A stretch of 64,000 nt of DNA from Streptomyces griseus (GTDB lineage: Bacteria; Actinomycetota; Actinomycetes; Streptomycetales; Streptomycetaceae): positions 1,071,954-1,135,953 of the forward strand of contig NZ_MDKB01000003.1 of assembly GCF_001715295.1 (NCBI RefSeq), given 5' to 3'. Position 1 is the first letter of the stretch; each line of letters begins with the position of its first letter. A program made the translations under genes and the position numbers. A model generated the notes under the pieces. That model was not told the origin of the DNA. It made no database searches and saw only the letters and a program-made list of their open reading frames with translations. Below are positions 1 through 10,059 of this stretch, in pieces.

Positions 1-1
1 C

Positions 2-2830
2 CGCACCCTGGACGGGCGGTACCGTCCGATGCGCGACTGTCTCCTGCCCGGTCCGGTGGTGCCCGCCGACGGAAGTCGTGACAAGGCCATCGCGGTCGAC
101 CTGACGTTCCACGAGAGCGACAAGGCGGTCTTCCGTGACCTCGGGCTGTTCGACCGCCCCACGGGCGGGTACCGCCCCCACGACGATGTCTGGTTCCAGG
201 ACTACCGACAGGCCGTTCACGATCGGCACCTGCGCACCCTGGCAAGCACCGCCCCGCGCCCCAGCATCTCCCGTCTCACGGTCGAGGGCGCCGCGACCCT
301 GGGACCACTGCATCTGTTGCCCGTCCTGTCCGAGGAGGGTCGCGCCGCCTTCGTGTCGGCTCTGCCCCCGTCCGACATATCGCAGAACTGGCAGATGCAG
401 TACGGATCCGCCGCCGGCACGCGCAAGGCCGTCGTGTCCCCACTCCGCTGGGTGATCCACAAGCACGGTCTCGTGAAGACCTCCATGGGCTTGACCCGCG
501 TGCCCGAAGCCGTCGGCCCGCAGCTCAAGTCATTTCGTTCCGTGCTCCCCGTCGCCGAGATCCCGGAGGAGACGGCGCGAAGGCTCGGCATGCCCACCAG
601 TACCGACGAAGTGCCTCTCCGGCGTTGGAGCAAGCTGCTGGACCTTCTGCTCGTGAGCGAGGACGACGAGTTCATCGGTCGTGCGTACGCCCAGTTGCTC
701 CGCGTCGGCTTCGAGTTCCCCGAGGACGTGCCCACCCGCTGCCGGGTGGGGTCCTCCTGGGAAGGGCGTCCGGACAACGAGATCGCTGTCGCGACGAACC
801 CGGTGGAGTTCGCGGAGCTCGTCCGTGAGCGACTCCCCGCGCTCCTCGTCGCCGACAGGGCGGACGCCGATGCGGCGAAGGCGATGATCGAGGACTGGGG
901 CATGCTCAAGGTCTCGGACGTCATCAGCAGGGAGATCGAACTCGTCAAGACCGGGCGGGCGTCGTCGCTCTTCGAAGAGTTCCCGACAGTCAAGGCACGA
1001 CTTGGCCAGGCCGGCAGTAGCCACAAGATCCAGCGCTGCTCCGAGATCGCTCAGGTGATCCGTACTCCCAGGGGCAGCGACCGCAAGCCGCTCCCCTTCG
1101 CGAAGAAGGGCCAGACGCTTCTCGTCCTGGATTCCCTGGATCGTCTGCAGGTCCTGCAGGCCGCCGACAAGGAGTTCAAGTGGGGCTTCGGGGTTGCGGG
1201 CTGCAGCCAGGCTCTCGCTCTTCAGGAGAAGCAGGAACACGATCAGACCCTCCAGGCCCGACTGAAGGCCGTGCGGGAAGCCGAAAGCATCATCGACAAG
1301 ATCGATCTGTTGATCGGCGAAGAGGCGTTGCGCGGCGAGCTCCCCCCCGGCCTGATGGAGAGCGAGATTCACGAGCAGGGGGCCGAGCCGGGCTCACGGC
1401 GCATCGCGGAGATGGCCTTCAACGCACACGGCGAGGCGATCCTCCGGGTCCACTCCCGGGACCTCGCGCTGGACTTCCCCACCCGCGCCCCGACGTCCTT
1501 CAGTGGGAGCTCGAAGGCGCTGCGCTTCGTCACCGATCTCGGGTTCCCGGACTCCTTCGCCGGCGCCCAGGTGCCCTCGTTGGACCCCCGGCTGGAGGTC
1601 GACGGGCCCTCCGAGTTCCCCTCCCTGCACCCGTACCAGGAAGAACTGGCGCAGGCGCTACTCAATCTCCTGAAGAACCCGATGCCTCAGCGCGGCATGC
1701 TCAGTCTGCCGACCGGAGCCGGGAAGACGCGTGTCACGGCGGAGGGTGTGATCCGGTGGATCCGTGATCGGGTGGACCTGCCGGGACCGATCCTGTGGAC
1801 AGCCCAGACCGAGGAGTTGTGCGAGCAGGCCGTGCAGAGTTGGAAGTTCGTGTGGTCGAAGGTCGGCCCCGAACAACCGCTGGTGATCAGCCGGCTCTGG
1901 TCGTCCAACGAGGCCACCCCTGTCGACGGTCGCCCGCACCTGGTCGTCGCGACCGATGCCAAGCTGGACCGTTGCATGGCGGAGGAGGACTACGCCTGGC
2001 TGCGGGAGACCGCCTCGCTCGTCATCATCGACGAGGCGCACACCGCGATGTCCAAGCGCTACACCGGTCTGCTCGAACAGCTCGACCTCACGCACCGTCG
2101 TACCGCGCGGCACCTGATCGGGCTCACCGCAACCCCGTACAAGAACAACGCTGACCTGACCCGTCTGCTGGTGCAGCGGTTCGGCAATCGCCTGGACACC
2201 GGCGTGTTCGACGGGGACCTGTCCGTCGCCATCCGGGAATTGCAGAAGATCGGTGTCCTTGCCCAGGTGAAGCATCGAGAGCTGCCGGGTGCGGCCATAG
2301 CCCTGACAGCCGACGAGCGCGCCCAGTCCGAGAAGTTCGCCACCCTGCCCAAGGGAGCCGAACAGCGGCTTGCCGAGGATCACGGACGCAGCCAGCGCAT
2401 CGTCGACGAGATCGCCGCCATGCCCTCGGACTGGCCGGTTCTGGTGTTCGCCACCTCCGTGGCACACGCCAAACTGCTCGCCGCCAAGCTCGGTGACCGG
2501 GACATCAAGGCGGCTGCGATCGACTCGACCACCCCCACCAACGAACGCCGGAAGCAGATCGACGACTTCCGAAAGGGCAAGATCCAGGTCCTGACGAACT
2601 ACGGCGTACTCACGCAGGGCTTCGACGCACCGGCCACGCGTGCCGTGGTCGTCGCCCGCCCGACCTACAGCCCGAACATCTACCAGCAGATGATCGGACG
2701 GGGTCTGCGCGGCCCGAAGAACGGCGGCAAGGAGAGCTGCCTGATCCTGAACGTTCGGGACAACATCACCAACTACGGTGAGAATCTCGCCTTCACCGAG
2801 TTCGAGTACCTGTGGGACGGGAACCAGTGA
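2..2830 (+). CDS. DEAH-box SF2 helicase, 5' end probably outside the window
   Basis: Superfamily 2 helicase, probably a DNA translocase in a defence operon. The first in-window ATG is at 29, but the frame stays open to the left edge and the codons before that ATG look coding, so the protein probably starts upstream. Counting from the ATG, about 530 unrecognised residues precede the helicase core. The core has a LHPYQ motif, Walker A LPTGAGKT near residue 558, the DEAH box IIDEAH near 667, GLTATP (motif III), and the motif VI region QMIGRGLRG near 887. It resembles the helicase half of restriction-type enzymes more than a SNF2 protein. The stop overlaps the next gene by 4 bp (GTGA), so the two are translationally coupled. 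The role of the N-terminal half is unknown. Confidence 0.85.
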   Translation, partial: RTLDGRYRPMRDCLLPGPVVPADGSRDKAIAVDLTFHESDKAVFRDLGLFDRPTGGYRPHDDVWFQDYRQAVHDRHLRTLASTAPRPSISRLTVEGAATLGPLHLLPVLSEEGRAAFVSALPPSDISQNWQMQYGSAAGTRKAVVSPLRWVIHKHGLVKTSMGLTRVPEAVGPQLKSFRSVLPVAEIPEETARRLGMPTSTDEVPLRRWSKLLDLLLVSEDDEFIGRAYAQLLRVGFEFPEDVPTRCRVGSSWEGRPDNEIAVATNPVEFAELVRERLPALLVADRADADAAKAMIEDWGMLKVSDVISREIELVKTGRASSLFEEFPTVKARLGQAGSSHKIQRCSEIAQVIRTPRGSDRKPLPFAKKGQTLLVLDSLDRLQVLQAADKEFKWGFGVAGCSQALALQEKQEHDQTLQARLKAVREAESIIDKIDLLIGEEALRGELPPGLMESEIHEQGAEPGSRRIAEMAFNAHGEAILRVHSRDLALDFPTRAPTSFSGSSKALRFVTDLGFPDSFAGAQVPSLDPRLEVDGPSEFPSLHPYQEELAQALLNLLKNPMPQRGMLSLPTGAGKTRVTAEGVIRWIRDRVDLPGPILWTAQTEELCEQAVQSWKFVWSKVGPEQPLVISRLWSSNEATPVDGRPHLVVATDAKLDRCMAEEDYAWLRETASLVIIDEAHTAMSKRYTGLLEQLDLTHRRTARHLIGLTATPYKNNADLTRLLVQRFGNRLDTGVFDGDLSVAIRELQKIGVLAQVKHRELPGAAIALTADERAQSEKFATLPKGAEQRLAEDHGRSQRIVDEIAAMPSDWPVLVFATSVAHAKLLAAKLGDRDIKAAAIDSTTPTNERRKQIDDFRKGKIQVLTNYGVLTQGFDAPATRAVVVARPTYSPNIYQQMIGRGLRGPKNGGKESCLILNVRDNITNYGENLAFTEFEYLWDGNQ

Positions 2831-4746
2831 CCAACGCCCCCCTCACCGAACATGTGCTCACCGCCGCACAGCAAGCCGTGGTGGACCAGCCCTGGGACGC
2901 CCGGGTACTGGTCACCGCCGGGGCCGGGGCCGGTAAGACGCACACCCTCGTACGCAGGCTCGACGTGTTGGTGGAGCGCGAGGAACTGGAGGCCGGGGAG
3001 ATCCTTGTGCTCAGTTTCTCCCGGGCCGCCGTACGCGAGCTCACCGAGCGGATCGAACGGCATGCCGCCGCCGCCCAGCGCATCCGCGTCCAAACCTTCG
3101 ACTCCTGGGCCGCAGCGCTGCTCAACCGTGCGTACCCTGATGTCGACTGGAGCGCGTACAGCTTCGACGGTCGCATCGAGGCGGCCACCGAGGCGATCGA
3201 CAAGGGTGCGGTCGAGGTGGGCACTTACACGCCCGCGCATGTGGTTATCGACGAAGTACAGGATCTCGTCGGCGTCCGTCGGGAGATGGTCGAGGCCCTG
3301 CTCGACCGGTTCCAGGAGAACAGCGGCTTCACCGTGGTGGGTGACTCGGCCCAGTCCGTCTACGGGTTCCAGGTGACCGACCCGGACCAGCGGGCCGCAG
3401 AGACGGACCGCTTCCTGGACTGGGTGCGTGCCACCTTCGGCGATGATCTCGTAGAGCTCCACCTGGGGGACAACTTCAGGGCGCGCAGTGATGCTGCCCG
3501 AATGGCTCTTCCCTACGGTGCCCAGTTGCAGCGGTTGCCCCGTGACAAGGGCGGTGCGGCAGACGCGGCGGAACGCATCCATGGTGACCTGCGCGCTCTC
3601 CTGCTCTCCGCACCGAACTTCGGCAGCCTCACGGACGAGTACGTGCAGGCGGCGCTGAGGGAATACCCCGACACGACCACGATCCTGTGCCGTGACAACG
3701 GTCAGGCGTTGACGTTGTCCGGCGTGCTGGCCGAGGCCGGGGTCCCTCACACACTGCAGCATTCGGCTCGGGAACGTTCGGCACCCGTCTGGATCAGCCA
3801 AATGCTCGCCTCGACCGAGGCGACAACTCTCGGCAGGGAGCGCTTCGGGGAACTGCTGGCCGACGTCCGGAGCCCTGTCGGCGCGACACCGGAGGCACTG
3901 TGGCGGTCGCTGCGCAAGGTGGCCCGGGGCAGTGGCCGGGGCACCCTTGATGTCGTAGCCCTGCACCGAGCACTCGCCGAGGGCAGACTGCCCGACGAGC
4001 TCACCACGCCGCAGCCTTCCTCACTCGTGATCTCGACCGTCCATCGGGCCAAGGGCTTGGAGTTCGACCGGGTCCTGATCGTGGAGCCCCGCGTGCTGAG
4101 GGAGCCGACCCAGGTCCGGAAGAAGAGGTACGACTACGATCCGGCGGCTGAAGCCAGGCTGCTGTATGTGGCCATGACCCGTGCACGGGACGATCTGTAT
4201 GTTCTGGAGCCTCCCCACTCGTGGCTCGTCCGCAAGGACAAGAGGATCGACCGCTGGTATCTGGGCGGTCGCAGCAGCTGGGCACGCAACGGCATAGAGT
4301 TGATCGGCTCGGACGTCTCCCATGAGCAGCCACCGGGCACGGAGGAGATCCGACAGGACGCCGCCGATATCTGGCGGTACCTCCTGACGGACGTCGTCGC
4401 CGGCGCCGAGGCGGAACTCGTTTTGTTGCACGGCATCCCCGTCGCCGCGGACCAGTCGCCACCGTACGCGGTGGTGGTCGGCGGGCGACAGATCGCGGTG
4501 GTGTCGGAACGCTTCCGCTCCGACCTGCACCGGTTGCTGCGCCGCAACGCACACTCTCTGGTCGATCGATGGCCACCGTTGATCACCGGCCTCAGGGTCG
4601 ACTGTGTGGAGAGCGTCGCGGGCGCTCCCGCGGCGACCGAAGCCGCGGGCCTGGGCACGCACGGGGCCTGGCTCGCGCCCCGACTGTGCGGTCTGGGGCG
4701 CTTCCACTGGCACGCGGACGAAGCAGAGGAAGGGAACGAAGGATGA
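2827..4746 (+). CDS. UvrD/Rep-like SF1 DNA helicase
   Basis: ATP-dependent 3'-5' DNA helicase of the UvrD/Rep group, 639 aa. Motifs in order are Walker A GAGAGKTH near residue 34, IDEVQD (motif II) near 141, VGDSAQSVYGF (motif III), STVHRAKGLEFD (motif V) near 405 and YVAMTRARDDL (motif VI) near 448. The last 150 residues match nothing I recognise. The GTG at 2827 is preferred because it overlaps the previous stop as GTGA; a second in-frame GTG lies at 2812. The gene ends in an ATGA overlap with the DrmA-like gene, placing it in one polycistronic unit. UvrD-type helicases occur in several anti-phage systems (Gabija, for example), but one beside DrmA/DrmB is not part of the DISARM set I know. 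Confidence 0.9.
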   Translation: MTNAPLTEHVLTAAQQAVVDQPWDARVLVTAGAGAGKTHTLVRRLDVLVEREELEAGEILVLSFSRAAVRELTERIERHAAAAQRIRVQTFDSWAAALLNRAYPDVDWSAYSFDGRIEAATEAIDKGAVEVGTYTPAHVVIDEVQDLVGVRREMVEALLDRFQENSGFTVVGDSAQSVYGFQVTDPDQRAAETDRFLDWVRATFGDDLVELHLGDNFRARSDAARMALPYGAQLQRLPRDKGGAADAAERIHGDLRALLLSAPNFGSLTDEYVQAALREYPDTTTILCRDNGQALTLSGVLAEAGVPHTLQHSARERSAPVWISQMLASTEATTLGRERFGELLADVRSPVGATPEALWRSLRKVARGSGRGTLDVVALHRALAEGRLPDELTTPQPSSLVISTVHRAKGLEFDRVLIVEPRVLREPTQVRKKRYDYDPAAEARLLYVAMTRARDDLYVLEPPHSWLVRKDKRIDRWYLGGRSSWARNGIELIGSDVSHEQPPGTEEIRQDAADIWRYLLTDVVAGAEAELVLLHGIPVAADQSPPYAVVVGGRQIAVVSERFRSDLHRLLRRNAHSLVDRWPPLITGLRVDCVESVAGAPAATEAAGLGTHGAWLAPRLCGLGRFHWHADEAEEGNEG

Positions 4747-7700
4747 GCGGGTCGACTCACCAGGCGCATTACGAGGTACGTGATGCGCTCATCGACGCCC
4801 TTCGCCAAGACCTGCTCGGTCCCGTCGGTGGTCCGGACGAGGTTCTCACGGACGACGCGCCGATCACCATGTACCCGGTCGGCGTGCTGTTCCCTCGCTC
4901 GCGCCCGAGTGGGCCGGGCAGACTGTCCCCGAGCCGTCCGTCGGAACAGGGTGAGCTGGAGGCCGAGCGGGACGGACTGGACTCCGTCGCTCTCGGAGCC
5001 CGTCAGGACGTCGAGGAAGGGCCCGGGGATCTCGGCGTCTCGTTGGCGAATGTCCGGATGCCGTCGTCCATCGGTCTGACGTTCGCCGTGGAGCCGAGCG
5101 TCTCCGCGCGGATTCGCTTGTCCGTGAGCGCCGCTGTCTACGCCCCCGAGGACGCCGAGGGGAAGCCGGTGTCGGCGAAGCGGACGGAGGCACGCAGCAC
5201 GAAGGCCCAGCAGGAGCACTGGCGGCGTTCAGTTCTTCGGATCGACCCGGTCGACGTGGACGTCACGCAGCCGGGCCTGTTGGACCCCTTCGTGCTGCAC
5301 CCGGGTCTTGAGCTGCGCGTCCTGGTCCGCCCACGGTCGGAGGTGGACAGGACAGTAACGGTGACTGCCACGGTCGTGAACAGTCTTGAGGTCGGACAGT
5401 ACGACCTCCGGGATGCGCACTGCTTCTACCAGCCGGTACTGACCGTCACCGCCGAGGACGGCAAGAGCCCGGCGTTCGTGGTGCGACCGGCGGCCTCGCG
5501 GGCGGTCGATTCGGAGCAAGCGCTGAGCCGGCTCCTGTACCGACACGCACCGAGCTTCGCCACCGGTCACGGCTGCGCGGCCCAGTGGGACTGGACTCCG
5601 CCACCGGTGGGATCCGTCTCGTCCGAGCCCCCGGCCGTGACCGCTCTCCGGACCGAGTTCGTCCCCTCTCACGAGGTGTTGCTCACCGACTCGAACCCTG
5701 GGATCGCCGACGGGGCCCTGGCCATGCACCGGCTGGGCACCGACCCGACCGACGAGGTGGTCTCGGCCCTTCGCGACCTGTTGACCGGATACGAACTGTG
5801 GATCGAATCGCAGGAGGACCAAACACGGCTGCTGCGGGACACGGAGCACGGGCGTGCCGCGGCGGATCAGGTCCGGCTCTGCCGCCGGGCCCTGGGCCGG
5901 ATGCGTGAAGGCGTGGCTCTTCTGGAGGACACCGACCGGCCGGAGATCCTTCGTGCGTTCCGGCTGGCGAATCTCACCATGGCGGAACAACGGGCCCGCA
6001 CCGTGTGGATCCGAGGTGGCAGGTCAGGCGAGCCGGATGACCGGGCGGTACGGTGGCGTCCCTTCCAGATCTCCTTCATGCTGCTCTGTCTGGCCGGGAT
6101 CGTCTCCACGGACCACGAGGACCGCAAGGTTTCCGACCTCCTGTGGTTTCCTACCGGCGGTGGTAAGACGGAGGCCTACCTCGGACTGATCGCCTTCACC
6201 ACCTTCCTGCGGCGCCTGCGGGACGGCGAGGACGGGGCCGGTGTGACCGTACTCATGCGGTACACCCTCCGACTGCTCACCCTCCAACAGTTCGAGCGCG
6301 CTACGGCACTGATCTGCGCCATGGAGAAGCAGCGGTCCGCCGATCCGGCAGGCCTCGGTCGGGAAGAGATCTCGATCGGCATGTGGGTCGGACGTTCGGC
6401 TACACCCAACACGCTCGCGGTCGCACAAGGTCGGCTGGCTGATCTGGTACGCAACGAGACGCTGCAGCTGGAGACCGAAAACCCGGTCCAACTGCGTAAC
6501 TGCCCGTGGTGCGGGGAACCGTTGCGCCCTCGCGACTACGCGGTCGACGAAGACGCGGTGCGCATGACTGTGCGATGCCCGTCCGGAAGCTGTGACTTCC
6601 ACCGAGGATTGCCCGTGCATCTCGTCGACGAGGCCGTCTACGCCCACCGTCCGACCTTGGTCATCGCGACGGTGGACAAGTTCGCCTCGATGCCGTGGCG
6701 GCCCGCGTCGGCCGCCCTGTTCAACCGAGACGTCGACGGTGTCCGACCGCCCGAGCTCATCGTCCAGGACGAACTCCATCTGATCTCAGGCCCTCTGGGC
6801 ACGCTGACCGGCCTGTACGAGACGGCTGTGGACACGCTGGCCTGCAGCCCCAAGGTCATCGCCTCGACCGCGACCATTCGCCGCGCCGATAAGCAGGGCA
6901 CTCAACTGTTCGCCCGCTCCGTGGAGCAGTTCCCCCCCGGCGGCCTCGACGCCCGGGATTCCTGGTTCTCCGTGGAAACGCCGCGGGAGCGCAAAGCGGC
7001 CCGCCGCTACGTAGGGCTGCTCACGTCCAGCACCAGCCAGGCCACTCTGTTGATCCGGGTATACGCGGCGTTGCTCCATCGAGCACAGACCCACGATGCC
7101 CCGCCCGAGGTGAAGGACGCCTACTGGACTCTGGTCGGCTACTTCAACAGTCTTCGACTGCTCTCTGCGGCGGAACTCCAGGTACTGGACGATGTGCAGG
7201 AGCGATTGGGCCACCTGGCCGCACGGGACGGGGTCAAGGTGCGCCACGCGGACGCGGTCACCGAGCTGAGCAGCCGGGCGGATTCGAGCGACATCTCGCG
7301 TCGACTCAAGCAGGTGGAGCGGGAACTCCCGATGCCGGACGTGCTGGATGTACTGCTCGCGACCAACATGATCTCCGTAGGTGTCGACGTGGACCGACTG
7401 GGCCTGATGGCGGTGATGGGGCAGCCCCAGACCACCGCCGAGTACATCCAGGCAACGAGCCGCGTAGGCCGGCAGCACCCCGGTCTCGTCGCGATCATGC
7501 TCAACTCCACACGGTCACGGGACCGATCGCACTACGAGGACTTCCAGAACTTTCACTCCGCCCTGTACCGCGAGGTGGAGTCCACCAGCGTGACTCCTTT
7601 CTCCGCCCGTGCTCGCGATCGAGGGCTGCACGCCGTCGTGGTGGCCCTGGCCCGGCTGATGCTTCCTGCCGCACGGGCCAACGAAGCGGCGGCCCGTATC

Positions 7701-7994
7701 GATGACTTCGTCACCGAACTCCGCGAAGAGGTCGGTCGGGCTCTGCTCGAACGGGTGGCGGAGGTCGAGCCGGACGAGCTCCGTACCACCGCTGCGGCCT
7801 TCGAGGAGTTCGTCGCATGGTGGCAGCAAGAGGCGCGCGAACGTCCCAACCTCGTGTACGAAGCCTCTCGTGGGTCTCGCGGGCCCGCACTGTTGGCCAA
7901 CTACGACGACGAGTCCGCCGACGCGTCGCCGTGGAAGACACTCTGGAGTCTGCGTGACGTAGACGCCTCGTCCACCTTCTTCGAGGAGCGCTGA
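4743..7994 (+). CDS. drmA: DrmA-like DISARM helicase
   Basis: Large helicase, 1083 aa, resembling DrmA, which with DrmB forms the DISARM core that recognises and blocks incoming phage DNA. Visible are the Walker A motif FPTGGGKTEAYLG near residue 469, a Cys4 zinc site (CPWC near 587, then CPSGSC), VQDELHLISGPLGT as the DExH-type motif II near 674, SVGVDVDRLGLM, and QATSRVGRQ as motif VI near 903. The ATG at 4743 is chosen because it overlaps the UvrD-like stop (ATGA) and follows a purine-rich GAGGAAGGGAACGAAGG stretch. The drmB-like gene follows after 3 bp. Family assignment is from motifs and gene order; the length fits DrmA. Confidence 0.82.
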   Translation: MSGSTHQAHYEVRDALIDALRQDLLGPVGGPDEVLTDDAPITMYPVGVLFPRSRPSGPGRLSPSRPSEQGELEAERDGLDSVALGARQDVEEGPGDLGVSLANVRMPSSIGLTFAVEPSVSARIRLSVSAAVYAPEDAEGKPVSAKRTEARSTKAQQEHWRRSVLRIDPVDVDVTQPGLLDPFVLHPGLELRVLVRPRSEVDRTVTVTATVVNSLEVGQYDLRDAHCFYQPVLTVTAEDGKSPAFVVRPAASRAVDSEQALSRLLYRHAPSFATGHGCAAQWDWTPPPVGSVSSEPPAVTALRTEFVPSHEVLLTDSNPGIADGALAMHRLGTDPTDEVVSALRDLLTGYELWIESQEDQTRLLRDTEHGRAAADQVRLCRRALGRMREGVALLEDTDRPEILRAFRLANLTMAEQRARTVWIRGGRSGEPDDRAVRWRPFQISFMLLCLAGIVSTDHEDRKVSDLLWFPTGGGKTEAYLGLIAFTTFLRRLRDGEDGAGVTVLMRYTLRLLTLQQFERATALICAMEKQRSADPAGLGREEISIGMWVGRSATPNTLAVAQGRLADLVRNETLQLETENPVQLRNCPWCGEPLRPRDYAVDEDAVRMTVRCPSGSCDFHRGLPVHLVDEAVYAHRPTLVIATVDKFASMPWRPASAALFNRDVDGVRPPELIVQDELHLISGPLGTLTGLYETAVDTLACSPKVIASTATIRRADKQGTQLFARSVEQFPPGGLDARDSWFSVETPRERKAARRYVGLLTSSTSQATLLIRVYAALLHRAQTHDAPPEVKDAYWTLVGYFNSLRLLSAAELQVLDDVQERLGHLAARDGVKVRHADAVTELSSRADSSDISRRLKQVERELPMPDVLDVLLATNMISVGVDVDRLGLMAVMGQPQTTAEYIQATSRVGRQHPGLVAIMLNSTRSRDRSHYEDFQNFHSALYREVESTSVTPFSARARDRGLHAVVVALARLMLPAARANEAAARIDDFVTELREEVGRALLERVAEVEPDELRTTAAAFEEFVAWWQQEARERPNLVYEASRGSRGPALLANYDDESADASPWKTLWSLRDVDASSTFFEER

Positions 7995-7997
7995 CCC

Positions 7998-9854
7998 ATG
8001 GGTCCAGTCCCGCCCCGCACCCGCCGCCGCGGTCTCCCGTCGACTCCTGCTCGAACCGCCCGCAAGCTCGGAGAGATCCGCCGCGCCCAGCTCATCACGA
8101 CGTACGGCGTCGGTGCCATGATCGCGGTGGAGAACGAGTCCTTCCTCGTCCGGGGTATCGACTCGTGGGACATCTCCGACGCGCCCCCCATCTCGGAGCC
8201 ACGGTTGGCCAGGCAGCTGGGGGTATCCACCTTCCGGATGCCACCGGCTCCCGAACCCGAGCGAGCCCGGGACGGCGTGAGGGCCGTGCGGTTCCCGGAG
8301 ATGTACTCCTGCCCCCAGTGCCACCAACTGCAGTACTTCAGGAAGTTCAACTCACCGGCCGGCCGCGCCGAGTGCTCGACCTGCCAGGATAGGTTGGTCC
8401 CGTCCCGCTTCGTCATCGCGTGCGAGCGCGGCCATCTGGAGGACTTCCCCTACTGGAAGTGGGTCCACCGGGGAAACCGGACGGAAGCCGGGTCCTGCGG
8501 TGGTCAACTGACCTTCCGGGCCGACGGCTCCACCGCATCGCTGCGTTCCGTGTTGATCGGTTGCAGCTGCGGGGTCCAGGAGGTCTCCCTGGAGGGGTCG
8601 TTCCGACGGCAGGCCCTGCGGGAACTGGGCATTGGGTGCGGTGGTCGCCGCCCGTGGCTCAAGGACGCGCCCGCCGAGAGTTGCCAGGAGCCACCGCGCA
8701 CACTTCAGCGCGGTTCCTCCTCGGTGTGGTTCCCCGTAATGTACTCGGCCTTGTCCATCCCGCCGTGGAGTCAGGGCATCACCAAGCTCGTCGCGCCGTA
8801 CTACGAAGTCTTCAGGAACGAGAGTTCCGCAGACATCGCCACGTACGTGCGCATGCACAAGATCCTTCGGCATCATCCGAACTACACCACGGACGATGTA
8901 GTGGCCGAGGTGGAACGCAGACGCAGGGCCGAGGCGCCGATGGTGGAATCGACCTCCGACGCTACGAGCCCCGAGCCGACCCGCAACTACCGGCTGGAGA
9001 TCTACGAGGGTGAGTACCGAAGTCTGTCCAAGCCGCACCTGGAGGACGCCGAGCAGGAACAGGACTTCGTGTGCGAGCCGCCCACCGACCCCATCGACGC
9101 CCTGCGCTCCCCCTGGGGTCTGACTCAGGTCATGCTGGTCAAACGGCTGCGCGAAGTGCGCGTACTGCAGTCGTTCCGGCGCGTGGAGGAACCCAGCGCT
9201 GCGGACTCCCCACTACGCGAAGCCGCCATCTCACTGGCCAAACCGAGTTGGCTGCCCGCCTTCGAGGTGAGCGGTGAGGGCGTCTTCGTCCGTCTCGACC
9301 CCGAGCGGCTCGGTGCGTGGGAGCAGGAACGGGAGCAGCTCGCTCGGGCCGAACTGATCCGCACACATCACGAGAAGTTGTTGTCCGCCCGCACCGGCGA
9401 TTCGGACAGGCCGGTGCCGCCTTCGCCGGCGACTCCTCGCTTCCTCCTTCTCCACGCTCTGGCCCACATATTGATCAACGAGTGGAGTCTGGACGGTGGT
9501 TACCCGGCCGCTTCCCTCCGCGAGCGCATCTACGGCGAGAAGGACATGGCGGGCGTGCTCATCTACACGGCTACCAGCGACTCCGCCGGCAGCCTCGGCG
9601 GCGTCGTCGCCCAGGGCGAACCGGACCGCCTGGAAGCGTCCCTCCGCTCTGCCCTGCACAGAGCGAGCTGGTGCTCGAACGACCCCCTGTGCATGGAAGC
9701 AGGGTCGAGCGGGGCGGACAGCCTGAACATGGCCGCCTGCCATGCCTGCCTGCTGCTTCCCGAGACGAGCTGCGAGAACAACAACATCCTGCTCGACCGC
9801 GCAACTCTGATCGGAACACCCGACGGTCGGATACCGGGCTTCTTCACTCTCTGA
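7998..9854 (+). CDS. drmB: DrmB-like DUF1998 protein
   Basis: Partner of the DrmA-like helicase, 618 aa. The N-terminus has the family signature RRAQLITTYGVGAMI near residue 30, followed by a zinc ribbon (CPQC near 104, CSTC near 124). The C-terminal third is a DUF1998 domain with the stretch LLHALAHILINEWS, then GVLIYTATSDSAGSLGG, then cysteine clusters around CSNDPLC and ACHACLL. In DISARM, DrmA and DrmB form a complex on DNA. The ATG at 7998 has GAGGAG 8 bp upstream, inside the end of drmA. The cassette seems to end here: a hairpin follows at 10018. No DrmC phospholipase-D gene and no methylase is present downstream; either could lie left of the window. Confidence 0.85.
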   Translation: MGPVPPRTRRRGLPSTPARTARKLGEIRRAQLITTYGVGAMIAVENESFLVRGIDSWDISDAPPISEPRLARQLGVSTFRMPPAPEPERARDGVRAVRFPEMYSCPQCHQLQYFRKFNSPAGRAECSTCQDRLVPSRFVIACERGHLEDFPYWKWVHRGNRTEAGSCGGQLTFRADGSTASLRSVLIGCSCGVQEVSLEGSFRRQALRELGIGCGGRRPWLKDAPAESCQEPPRTLQRGSSSVWFPVMYSALSIPPWSQGITKLVAPYYEVFRNESSADIATYVRMHKILRHHPNYTTDDVVAEVERRRRAEAPMVESTSDATSPEPTRNYRLEIYEGEYRSLSKPHLEDAEQEQDFVCEPPTDPIDALRSPWGLTQVMLVKRLREVRVLQSFRRVEEPSAADSPLREAAISLAKPSWLPAFEVSGEGVFVRLDPERLGAWEQEREQLARAELIRTHHEKLLSARTGDSDRPVPPSPATPRFLLLHALAHILINEWSLDGGYPAASLRERIYGEKDMAGVLIYTATSDSAGSLGGVVAQGEPDRLEASLRSALHRASWCSNDPLCMEAGSSGADSLNMAACHACLLLPETSCENNNILLDRATLIGTPDGRIPGFFTL

Positions 9855-10017
9855 TGCCCAACGGCCCGGCGGTCGGGCAGGCTCACGACCGCCGGAACGG
9901 GTCACAGCACCCGACAGCCGCGAAGTCCCCGGACGCTGCGCTCCCGCACGACAGTCCACTGGTGAGCCAGGGGACCGCACTCCCGGCGTTCTGTGCCGAT
10001 TTCCATGTCTCCAGCCT

Positions 10018-10044
10018 CACGATGACGGTCTCTCCGTCATCGTG
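10018..10044 (+). terminator. hairpin downstream of the helicase cassette
   Basis: A perfect 11-bp inverted repeat (CACGATGACGG / CCGTCATCGTG) around a TCTCT loop, 163 bp after the drmB stop. There is no U-tract, as is usual in Streptomyces terminators. It lies beside a decayed DUF397 gene, so it may predate the cassette. Confidence 0.5.
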
Positions 10045-10059
10045 TCGCTGCTCGGCCGT

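Noticed and set aside
2812..2826. GTG at 2812 as start of the UvrD-like gene
   Set aside because: GTG 2827 makes the usual 4-bp overlap with the previous stop and needs no extra residues.
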